Shown here: in pieces, positions 44,775 to 52,610 of the stretch
Numbering within the stretch: position 1 is the first letter of the stretch
How the letters are laid out: the number at the start of each line of letters is the position of its first letter
Notes under the pieces: model-generated
Databases searched by the model: none
What the model was told of the DNA's origin: nothing
The model's input: only the letters and a program-made list of their open reading frames with translations
Program-made: the position numbers and the translations under genes
Assembly: GCF_023699475.1 (NCBI RefSeq)
Contig: NZ_JALXFV010000006.1
Coordinates: forward strand, 1 to 64,000
Direction: 5' to 3'
DNA from: Halomarina rubra
GTDB taxonomy: Archaea > Halobacteriota > Halobacteria > Halobacteriales > Haloarculaceae
Length of the DNA stretch: 64,000 nt

Positions 44775-46014
44775 CGGAGCCACCGACCAAGATAGGTGTA
44801 GACTGGAAAAAGAGTTGACTGTACTCAACATCGTAATCGCCACGCCGAAGGCGCGTGGTGGTGCTGTGAGGGCGGGGCTCCAACTTGGAGATTACCTTTC
44901 AGAGTTTGTCAACGTGGATACGGTGAAAATGCGCGGTGACTATGATGAATCTTTGCTTAACGAGTTGAAGCTTGCAAATTCAATTCACTCTCTTTCAAGT
45001 CTCACCGCTCTACGGGACTCCCTTAGCATGGTAATGTCTGACTCAAAAAACTATTCAAATACGCTCATCGGAACCAAGCTTACACCACCCAGACCAATTG
45101 ACCAATATGACATTGCACATATCCACAATCCAGTTCCATTAGCAGGAATGGTGAGTGTGGCTCTCACCTGCCGGCTAAACAATCTTCCATACTGCGTTAC
45201 CACTCACGGAATTAGCAAGATTCCAGAGCTTCCAGAGAGCATGGGAATGTCGAAACCGGTCGAGAAGCTATTTCATTTACTCTTCGAACGACCGTACTTC
45301 TGGGTTTTGCGTGAAGCCGCCCACTTGTTTTCCCTGTCTTCTGGCGACGTGCAGCGGCTCAACACACACCTTCCCAATCAATCCATATCCGTTGTCCCAA
45401 ATGGCGTCCGGCTGAACCCACCTGATATTGAATCAGAATCAATTGTTTTTGACGAAACCGGCCTCCAGTTGGATAAACCGACTTTATTATTTGTTGGGAA
45501 ATTAATGGAGAGCAAGGGAGTTGATGATTTACTCACCGCGTATGACAATCTTAATTTTGACTGTTCTATTTTAATTGTTGGCCCTGTGGAAAACAAGAAA
45601 TACGAGAATGTAGCAGGGGATGATTCTGACATCCACCATCTCGGATATATCAACCAGGACCTGTTGGATGCTCTATATCGGGCTTCAGATATCTTTGTGT
45701 TCCCAACCAGATCAGACGTTTTCCCGCTAGTCAACTTGGAGGCAATGGCTGCAGGAACCCCTGTGATATCAACCTCAGTCGGTGGAATCCCCGAACAGAT
45801 CACCGATCAGACTGGAATCTTAGTTTCACCAGGTGACCCTGAAAACCTCGCAACAGCTATCGAGACACTATTGAACGATGATCAGTGCCGTAACATGATG
45901 GCAAAACAATCGTATCTCCGAGCGGCGAATGAGTTCTCGTGGCGAAGTGTCGCGGAACAAACTGCTGAAAAGTACATCGAAATTATTCAACAGACAGAAA
46001 TGGTCGGTCGTTAA
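44764..46014 (+). CDS. GT4-family glycosyltransferase
   Basis: The 416-residue GT-B protein begins properly at VLNIVIATPKARGGAVRAGL after a ~18-residue leader. The donor half has PTLLFVGKLMESKGVDDLL and DIFVFPTRSDVFPLVNLEAM, followed by AAGTPVIST. The E-x7-E-type motif that holds the sugar nucleotide is visible there. It overlaps the upstream sulfatase gene by 11 bases, which suggests coupled translation and a shared role in modifying one glycan. Confidence 0.85.
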   Translation: MSTDGATDQDRCRLEKELTVLNIVIATPKARGGAVRAGLQLGDYLSEFVNVDTVKMRGDYDESLLNELKLANSIHSLSSLTALRDSLSMVMSDSKNYSNTLIGTKLTPPRPIDQYDIAHIHNPVPLAGMVSVALTCRLNNLPYCVTTHGISKIPELPESMGMSKPVEKLFHLLFERPYFWVLREAAHLFSLSSGDVQRLNTHLPNQSISVVPNGVRLNPPDIESESIVFDETGLQLDKPTLLFVGKLMESKGVDDLLTAYDNLNFDCSILIVGPVENKKYENVAGDDSDIHHLGYINQDLLDALYRASDIFVFPTRSDVFPLVNLEAMAAGTPVISTSVGGIPEQITDQTGILVSPGDPENLATAIETLLNDDQCRNMMAKQSYLRAANEFSWRSVAEQTAEKYIEIIQQTEMVGR

Positions 46015-46024
46015 GTAAGTAAAC

Positions 46025-47386
46025 ATGCCAAAGAACGTTCTCCTCATTACGATTGACTCGTATCGAGCCGACCATTTTCGCCCGCTTACTTCATTAACGC
46101 ACTCAATAGAATATCCTCCGGAATCACCTACTCTTGAGTCTGTTTATGAGGAGGGGACCAGCTTCACCGATGCCTATACTACTGGTCCAGGTACGTCTCC
46201 CTCATTCCCGGCGTTACTTACAGGCACTCTCCCGCTGTCATACGGAGGATTGGGTCCTTTGAAGCCAGACCGCCCTCGGCTAAGCAAAGAACTTGGCAAA
46301 TTTGGGCTAGAGACCGCCGGTTTCCAGTGCAACCCATTTCTCTCTCGGCATTTTGATTATGATCAAGGATACGATGAATTCACTGATTATCAAAACCCCC
46401 TGATGGGGGTTGCGACCCGAATTTTCCCCCGTGGAATTGAGATTAGTAACCCGAAGCTCAACAAGGTTGATGATGTCCTCCACATCACTGCCGCAATCAA
46501 AAAATCGTACCAACTGATTAAGGGGAAACCACGTCCCTATGTAAGCGCCGAGGTCATTACCGATGATACGGTTGAGTGGCTTTCAGGGACTGACCAGCCG
46601 TTTTTCTGCTGGACCCACTACATGGATGTGCACCACCCGTGCTATCCGCCTGAACAGTACCGGAAACGATACGACGTCGAGGACGTTACTCAATCCCAGG
46701 TTTCAGAGTGGTACTCTTCGCTCCTTCGAGAGCCAGAAGCACTCACCAAATCGGAGATTGAGTCCTTAAAACAATTGTATAGTGCTGCTATCGAGTATAC
46801 TGATGGCCAAATTGGGCGTATCATCGACCTCCTCAAAAACGAGGATAGATACGAAGATACACTAGTCATCATCACTTCGGACCATGGAGAGTTGTTCGGC
46901 GAACATGGACAGTACGGGAAACCAGAACGAATGTACGATGAATTGCTTCATGTCCCACTTATTGTCGCGAACGGCCCCGATTATCTCGAGAATGATGCCA
47001 ATGACCTCGTGAGTCTCTTGGATATACCCCCAATGATTCACGATGTTCTGGGCTTCGACATTCCTGAAGAGTATGAAGGCCGACGTCCAAAAATTGACGA
47101 ACCTCGTGAGTACATACTTGCGGAACACGAGGTTGATGGCGAAGTGATTGTAGGGGCACGCTCTCGTAACTGGCTCTACGAAGGCGATGAAATTCACGAC
47201 GAGCATCGTCTGTTTGACTTGCGGGACGGCGACTTTGAGCAGGTACCCGTCTCCGAACACCCCGATCTTCTGGAAAAGAAGGTCGTACTCAACCGCCTAC
47301 GTGAACTTGATGTTGATACGAGACGGCTTGAAGACGAGGTTGAGGGCGATGTTCAATCGCGGCTAGAAGATTTGGGATATCTATGA
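46025..47386 (+). CDS. sulfatase-family enzyme, second copy
   Basis: The 453-residue member of the alkaline-phosphatase superfamily has LLITIDSYRADHFRP at the start (metal ligands) and TGPGTSPSFPALLTGTLP (~55-70) around the nucleophile. VIITSDHGELFGEHGQYG (~280) holds further metal ligands. It differs clearly from the gene at 43341 and is not a recent duplicate. It ends ~10 bases before the AT-rich block gives way to GC-richer DNA. Confidence 0.83.
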   Translation: MPKNVLLITIDSYRADHFRPLTSLTHSIEYPPESPTLESVYEEGTSFTDAYTTGPGTSPSFPALLTGTLPLSYGGLGPLKPDRPRLSKELGKFGLETAGFQCNPFLSRHFDYDQGYDEFTDYQNPLMGVATRIFPRGIEISNPKLNKVDDVLHITAAIKKSYQLIKGKPRPYVSAEVITDDTVEWLSGTDQPFFCWTHYMDVHHPCYPPEQYRKRYDVEDVTQSQVSEWYSSLLREPEALTKSEIESLKQLYSAAIEYTDGQIGRIIDLLKNEDRYEDTLVIITSDHGELFGEHGQYGKPERMYDELLHVPLIVANGPDYLENDANDLVSLLDIPPMIHDVLGFDIPEEYEGRRPKIDEPREYILAEHEVDGEVIVGARSRNWLYEGDEIHDEHRLFDLRDGDFEQVPVSEHPDLLEKKVVLNRLRELDVDTRRLEDEVEGDVQSRLEDLGYL

Positions 47387-47471
47387 TATCTGCAATGGTA
47401 ATGTAGGATAGGTTGCTATTGGCGATGAAGAGAAACACTATTACGCTGGTATCGCTGTATCTGGAATCAAG

Positions 47472-48488
47472 ATGGACATAGAGTGGGTAGATTCATCCGT
47501 CCTTGTAACTGGTGGCGCGGGCTTTATTGGATCGTTTCTGACTGAAGAACTGCTTAAGCGCGGAGCCAGCGTGCGCGTAGCAGACAATTTGGCACGAGGC
47601 GACATCGACAAAATCGACCACCTTTTGGACGATATCGAATTCGTACCAGTCGACCTGACGACACATAAGGGGTGCATCGAAGCGACCGAGGACATTGACT
47701 ATGTCTTCCACCTTGCTGCCAGCGTCGGAGGCATCCACTATATCCAGCGCGAGAATGTTGATGGTCTCACACCGAGCGTGCTGATGAATCAGCACATGCT
47801 GGAAGCTGCCCGCGTTAACGGCGTTGAGCGCTTCATGTTCGCTTCGAGTGCCTGTATCTACCGCCAGAAACACGACGACCTCAATCTCTTCAGCGAAGAT
47901 CAGGCTATCCCCGCAGACCCCCACAGCACCTACGGCTGGGCGAAGGTTCTCGGCGAAGTAGCCTGTGAGGCCTACCAGACCGACACGGGCCTGAAGACTA
48001 GCAGTGTACGTATCTTCAACGCTTTTGGTCCACGCGAGAGTCTCGACCCGAAGAGCAGTCACGTCATTCCATCGCTGTGCCGCAAGGTCATCGAGGAACC
48101 AGACGGCGGGTCGATTGAACTGTTCGGAGATGGCACCCAGCAGCGGGGGTTCATCTACGTTACCGATCTCGTCAATGGAATGATTGAGACAATCAAACAG
48201 AAAGGCGATGGCAAGCCAATCAACCTCGGGAACTCGAAAGAGGTCGTCTCGATGAACGAGCTTGCAGAGAAAATCATCGCCATTAGTGGCAAGGACCTGA
48301 GCATCGACCACGACCTCTCGAAGCCCACTGGGACGGACAAATACGCCTGCGACATGACAAAGATGAAAGCCGAACTTGATTGGGAGCCAAGCGTCGCATT
48401 CAACGAGGGCCTTCGTCGTGTCTATGAGTGGGCCGAGGAGGAACTAGAAGAAAAGAAACAAGTCGCCGCAACCGACGGTGGTGAATGA
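47472..48488 (+). CDS. NAD-dependent sugar-nucleotide epimerase/dehydratase
   Basis: The 338-residue extended SDR has the Rossmann motif TGGAGFIGS (residues 12-20), HLAASVGGI, the catalytic STYGWAK (Tyr, Lys), and RIFNAFGPRES for substrate binding. It resembles UDP-glucose 4-epimerase and GDP-mannose 3,5-epimerase relatives that make sugar donors for the glycan cluster. Substrate cannot be fixed. It overlaps the next gene by 4 bases (ATGA). Codon use is GC-richer than the genes before it. Confidence 0.87.
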   Translation: MDIEWVDSSVLVTGGAGFIGSFLTEELLKRGASVRVADNLARGDIDKIDHLLDDIEFVPVDLTTHKGCIEATEDIDYVFHLAASVGGIHYIQRENVDGLTPSVLMNQHMLEAARVNGVERFMFASSACIYRQKHDDLNLFSEDQAIPADPHSTYGWAKVLGEVACEAYQTDTGLKTSSVRIFNAFGPRESLDPKSSHVIPSLCRKVIEEPDGGSIELFGDGTQQRGFIYVTDLVNGMIETIKQKGDGKPINLGNSKEVVSMNELAEKIIAISGKDLSIDHDLSKPTGTDKYACDMTKMKAELDWEPSVAFNEGLRRVYEWAEEELEEKKQVAATDGGE

Positions 48489-49507
48489 TGAGTACTTGGA
48501 ATAACGAACGTGTTCTCGTTACCGGTGGTGCCTCGTTCATCGGATCGCATCTCGTCGAAGATCTCGTCGCTGAGGGAGCTGATGTTCGTGTCGCGGATGA
48601 CTTCTCCAGCGGTGAGGTGGAAAATCTCGACGCCGTTGCGGATGATATCGAAGTTGTCGACGGTAACCTGAAACACTACGAATTCGCCGAAGAAGCAACC
48701 AAAGATATTGATACGGTCTTCCACCTCGCGGCGGACCACGGTGGCCGGGGCTACATCTCGAATTACCCCGCGAACTGCGCCACAAACATGGCGCTCGACA
48801 ACATCGTTTACGAGGCCGCCGCCAAGAACGGCGTTGAGCGCATCACCTTCGCTTCGAGTGCCTGCACTTACCCGACTGACATCCAGCAAGAAAAACAACG
48901 CCTCTCGGAAGAGATGGTCAGCTTTGAGGAGCGTGGTGGTGCCTACGCTGACGAGGTCTATGGTTGGGCGAAGCTCATGGGCGAACGTTCGCTGCAAGCC
49001 TACCAGGAGCAGTACGACATCGATACCAGTATCGTCCGCATCTTCACTGCCTACGGGCCGCGTGAAAACGAGACTCACGCGATTGTCGCGTTGATGGCCA
49101 AAGCATACGCCGAACAGGACCCGTATCAGATTTGGGGCGACGGCGAGCAGACGCGGAACTTCACCTACGTGAAGGATATCACGCGTGCTCTTCGCCTTGC
49201 ATCTGAGAATATCACTGACGGAACCCCTGTCAACGCTGGAATTCGTGATTATATCACGGTCAACGATGTGGCTGAGGCAATCTTCGAACGCCTCGATTGG
49301 GAGCCTGACGAAATTAATCACATGACCGACAAGCCGGTCGGTGTGCGTCACCGTGCTGCAGATACGACACGTGCTGAAGAACTCCTCGGATGGGAGCCCG
49401 AGTATACGCTACAGGACGGTATCGACAATACGCTCGACTGGTATGTCGAAAACCGCGACAAGGAGTACGTCCAGGATAACCTCGAGACGCTTCTTCACGA
49501 GCGGTAA
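48485..49507 (+). CDS. NAD-dependent sugar-nucleotide epimerase/dehydratase, second
   Basis: The 340-residue extended SDR has TGGASFIGS near the start, HLAADHGGRGYIS, the catalytic DEVYGWAK and RIFTAYGPREN. It is a paralogue of the upstream gene, with which it is translationally coupled by ATGA; two ATG codons in a row (48485, 48488) are possible. A pair of different epimerases suggests two steps in the synthesis of one unusual sugar or two different donors. Confidence 0.87.
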   Translation: MMSTWNNERVLVTGGASFIGSHLVEDLVAEGADVRVADDFSSGEVENLDAVADDIEVVDGNLKHYEFAEEATKDIDTVFHLAADHGGRGYISNYPANCATNMALDNIVYEAAAKNGVERITFASSACTYPTDIQQEKQRLSEEMVSFEERGGAYADEVYGWAKLMGERSLQAYQEQYDIDTSIVRIFTAYGPRENETHAIVALMAKAYAEQDPYQIWGDGEQTRNFTYVKDITRALRLASENITDGTPVNAGIRDYITVNDVAEAIFERLDWEPDEINHMTDKPVGVRHRAADTTRAEELLGWEPEYTLQDGIDNTLDWYVENRDKEYVQDNLETLLHER

Positions 49508-49531
49508 CTCTCTCAACTCTTTTAATAGAAA

Positions 49532-50848
49532 ATGTCTGACACCGACAAGGAGTATGTCCTCGTCACGGAGTATTTTCACCCAGATACGGCCTCGACTGGC
49601 CAGCTGATGACCGATCTGGCTGTGGGCCTTCAGGAGCGTGGATTAGATTTGACGGTCCTTACGGGCCAGCCGAACTACCACAGCGGCGACAACGACAAAC
49701 AGCCTTCTGTGTCGACACATGAAGGGGTTCTCGTCAACAGAATCCGAGCCCCACAGCTTCGCCAGTCGTCATTTCTTCGGCGTGGGTTCAACTGGGTCGT
49801 TTTCACAGTTTGGATGTTTCTCAAACTGCTTGTCTCCCGCCCTCGGCGTGACCGAGAGGTAATTTTTGTCTCTAATCCACCGTTCCTTCCAATCGCCATG
49901 TGGCTCGTCTGTAAGCTGCGCGGCTGGGACTACACGTACATCGTCTACGACCTCTATCCGGACTTCACCGTCGAAACTGGGTATTTCGATGCTGGTGGTA
50001 CCGTCGATACCGTATGGAGTACGCTGAACGAGCATATCTTTGAAGATGCAACACACATCGTAGCGCTTGGGCCTGTCATGCGTGATCGCATCATCGCAAA
50101 TGCTGGTGCTGAGTTCGACGATTCGAAAATCAAAATCATCCACAATTGGGAAGACGAGGAGTTCATCGAACCGAAAGCCAAAGATGACAATTGGTTCGCA
50201 AAAGACCACGACCTTACGGACACCTTCACACTCCTATACTCAGGGAACATCGGCGAGAATCACGACCTAGAGACCGTCGTCGAGGCGGCTGCGAATCTGG
50301 ACGAGGATGATGAGGTGACAGTGCTCATCATCGGTCAGGGCGACAAGAAAGATGCAATCGTTGAGTTAGCAGAGCAACACGGGCTTCGTGGCTCCCGAAT
50401 CAAGTTCTTGCCATACCAACCGCTTGACGATCTTCCCTACTCACTAACGTCTGGGGATGTCTCAATCGTTACCGTACAAGAGGGAATGGAAGGAATCTGT
50501 GTATCGAGCAAACTCTACACTGCAATGGCTGCAGGGATGCCGGTACTTGTCATCGCCCAACCGAACGACGACGAAACACAAATCGTACAGGCATGTGACG
50601 CGGGTCTACAGGCAGCACAGGGCGATGCGGAGGAAGTCGTGGATGCGATTCGGACGTGGACTGATGACCCCAACCTAGTCAAGGAACAAGGCGAAAACGC
50701 CCGGATATCGTTCGAATCACAGTTCACGAAAGACCACTCGATCGATCGCTACTACCGGTTGCTCGACGACGAGCTCACTGTTACTCCGGATGCAGTCGCT
50801 CAGCGTTCCAAAACTGACTCCCGGGCTCGACAAAAGGTCTCGAGATAG
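49532..50848 (+). CDS. GT4-family glycosyltransferase (WbuB/WcaI-like)
   Basis: The 438-residue GT-B protein starts VLVTEYFHPDTASTGQLMTD, typical of WbuB/WcaI-type transferases. YIVYDLYPD (~140) belongs to the acceptor half. The donor half has LLYSGNIGENHDLETV and GICVSSKLYTAMAAGMPVL. A hydrophobic segment at ~90-110 may attach it to the membrane. It is the last gene of the glycan run. Its 3' end overlaps the opposite Nudix gene by 49 bases. Confidence 0.85.
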   Translation: MSDTDKEYVLVTEYFHPDTASTGQLMTDLAVGLQERGLDLTVLTGQPNYHSGDNDKQPSVSTHEGVLVNRIRAPQLRQSSFLRRGFNWVVFTVWMFLKLLVSRPRRDREVIFVSNPPFLPIAMWLVCKLRGWDYTYIVYDLYPDFTVETGYFDAGGTVDTVWSTLNEHIFEDATHIVALGPVMRDRIIANAGAEFDDSKIKIIHNWEDEEFIEPKAKDDNWFAKDHDLTDTFTLLYSGNIGENHDLETVVEAAANLDEDDEVTVLIIGQGDKKDAIVELAEQHGLRGSRIKFLPYQPLDDLPYSLTSGDVSIVTVQEGMEGICVSSKLYTAMAAGMPVLVIAQPNDDETQIVQACDAGLQAAQGDAEEVVDAIRTWTDDPNLVKEQGENARISFESQFTKDHSIDRYYRLLDDELTVTPDAVAQRSKTDSRARQKVSR

Positions 50849-51330
50849 CCAGGTTCGAGCCGCTCGGACTCGCTGTCTAATATTTCCGACATTCGCCAAA
50901 AGGAGGCAGCTGCTGCGTCCGACCCAGCCTGCGGTTTGCCCCCTACTGCGCTCCGTGGGGTCGCATATACAATTACGAGGACGTGTTTCCCAGTCGGGTG
51001 TTTGACGAAGACTGTATCGATAAGGGTCAATTCGTCTGTTTTGACCTCGAGGGTTGTCTCTTCACACAACTCACGAACCGCCGCCTGTTCTGGGGGTTCA
51101 TCGGCTTCAAGGTACCCTGCGGGTAGACTCCAGGCACCAACGGCAGGTGGTTCTGTTCGCTTAACTAATAGAATAGACTCTCCATCTACAACAATAACAC
51201 CAGCACACGGCTTGGGATTACGGTACAGAACTCGTTGACAGGATGGACAGAACTGTCGATCGCGGCCTTCTGCTTCTTTCGTGGTCAGTGCTGTACCACA
51301 TTCTGGACAATAGTGTCTGTCGTGAGCCAT
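50800..51330 (-). CDS. Nudix hydrolase with N-terminal zinc ribbon
   Basis: The 176-residue protein has a zinc ribbon (CPEC at ~8, CPSC at ~28) and a Nudix domain with GYLEADEPPEQAAVRELCEE (~70-92), the Mg2+-binding catalytic helix. This arrangement resembles NADH pyrophosphatase (NudC-like) and related haloarchaeal enzymes. It could act on NADH, ADP-ribose or nucleotide sugars. The C-terminal ~16 codons overlap the opposite glycosyltransferase. Confidence 0.87.
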   Translation of the reverse strand: MAHDRHYCPECGTALTTKEAEGRDRQFCPSCQRVLYRNPKPCAGVIVVDGESILLVKRTEPPAVGAWSLPAGYLEADEPPEQAAVRELCEETTLEVKTDELTLIDTVFVKHPTGKHVLVIVYATPRSAVGGKPQAGSDAAAASFWRMSEILDSESERLEPGYLETFCRARESVLER

Positions 51331-51503
51331 ACTATCGTCTTATGAACTGGGTTGATGTCATAAGCGGTTGCGTTGAAACACAACTTCTGCACCCGTGTTC
51401 ATACACGACCGAGATTTGATTCTCAGTAAGTGGCCCGATAGGAGTCCAAATCTCTAATGACGTGTCTGATAGCGATCGTTGTAATCCTGGTGAGTACCTA
51501 TCT

Positions 51504-52592
51504 CTAGCCGGCCTCATTCCCATCCCCCGAGACGTTCACCCACAAATGGACCTCACGGTAGGCGTTTTCGGTAGTTGGCTCTGCGGGTGGGTCACCTGTG
51601 TACAGTAGGTACACCAATCGCAACCGGTCACCAGAAATCGTTGGTGCTACGGTGTGTCGTTCTTGCCATGTGTCGTTGGCCGCGACCGTTGGCGTGAAGC
51701 GTTGTAGTTCTTCCTGTTCTAGAACTTCAACTGATACATTCGTGACGTTCGTTGAATTCGTGCGATTCGTTACGCGAGTTCCGTTCTCGAAATACTGCAC
51801 GTCCACTTTTTGTAATTCAACGACCAGAGTGTAGTTGACTTCCTTCCCTTCGTGATTCCCGATTCCAGTGTACAGCGATGTTGGCTGGCCACGCGTGAGG
51901 TTTGAAGGGTACTCATCGGCGACTAATGCACCACTCTCGTTTTCGGTAAGCAGATACAGTTCACTGAACTGTTCGCCCTTGGTCGGCACCATGACCGCGT
52001 AGCCGATACTCGAAACCGCGAGCAAGAGGCTGAGTACTAAGACGACGTTCAGGAGGGCATCACCACGCGAATCCGGATTGAAAAGCTCTGCATGGGTCCC
52101 CGAGTACCACTCACGATACGGGACGATGAGTCGCTCATCGGTAGGGAGGTTCCAACGCCGCACTGCCCCGACGATACTCACGCCGAGCGTGAAGACACTC
52201 AGGCTCACTACAATAGGTACTAATCGGATTCCGAGGGGGGTGAAATTCAACACCAACCCGATAAGGGGAACTATCGCGATGCTCGTACCTAGGGACAGTG
52301 CAAGCCGTTCGATTCCGTCGACGCCCTCATGGATTTCGTAGGCATCTCCATTGTCCCACTTTGCGTCTTTGTCGTCGATGAGGCCGGTCGCACCCTCGGG
52401 GAACAACGCTGCGATGAACGCATAACCCGGGGCGAACAGAACGAATACCAACCCAAGTGCGATACGGACTGGTGTCTCGTTCAGTATCGGCGTTAGAACG
52501 AACAGATCCGTCAACAGCGTCAGTACGATGATTGCTGCGAGGTCGGCTGGGAGCCGACGAATGGGACGTGGAAGCAGCAATCGAACATCCAT
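51504..52592 (-). CDS. DUF1616-family membrane protein
   Basis: The 362-residue protein has four N-terminal helices with LTPILNETPVRIALGLVFVLFAPGYA, shown only in part as the DUF1616 landmark. A further helix at ~185-205 precedes a C-terminal extracellular beta domain with glycosylation-type sites. The family is typical of archaeal surface clusters and its function is unknown. It is 18 bases downstream of the DUF4129-type gene and on the same strand, so the two are probably co-transcribed. Confidence 0.83.
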   Translation of the reverse strand: MDVRLLLPRPIRRLPADLAAIIVLTLLTDLFVLTPILNETPVRIALGLVFVLFAPGYAFIAALFPEGATGLIDDKDAKWDNGDAYEIHEGVDGIERLALSLGTSIAIVPLIGLVLNFTPLGIRLVPIVVSLSVFTLGVSIVGAVRRWNLPTDERLIVPYREWYSGTHAELFNPDSRGDALLNVVLVLSLLLAVSSIGYAVMVPTKGEQFSELYLLTENESGALVADEYPSNLTRGQPTSLYTGIGNHEGKEVNYTLVVELQKVDVQYFENGTRVTNRTNSTNVTNVSVEVLEQEELQRFTPTVAANDTWQERHTVAPTISGDRLRLVYLLYTGDPPAEPTTENAYREVHLWVNVSGDGNEAG

Positions 52593-52610
52593 TGTCTTCT
52601 CCGAGTTGCT

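Noticed and set aside
46395-46415. CCCCCTGATGGGGG palindrome as a third operator copy
   Set aside because: It lies inside the sulfatase coding sequence, lacks the TATA-like run and the GTGCGGGG tail, and encodes conserved residues.
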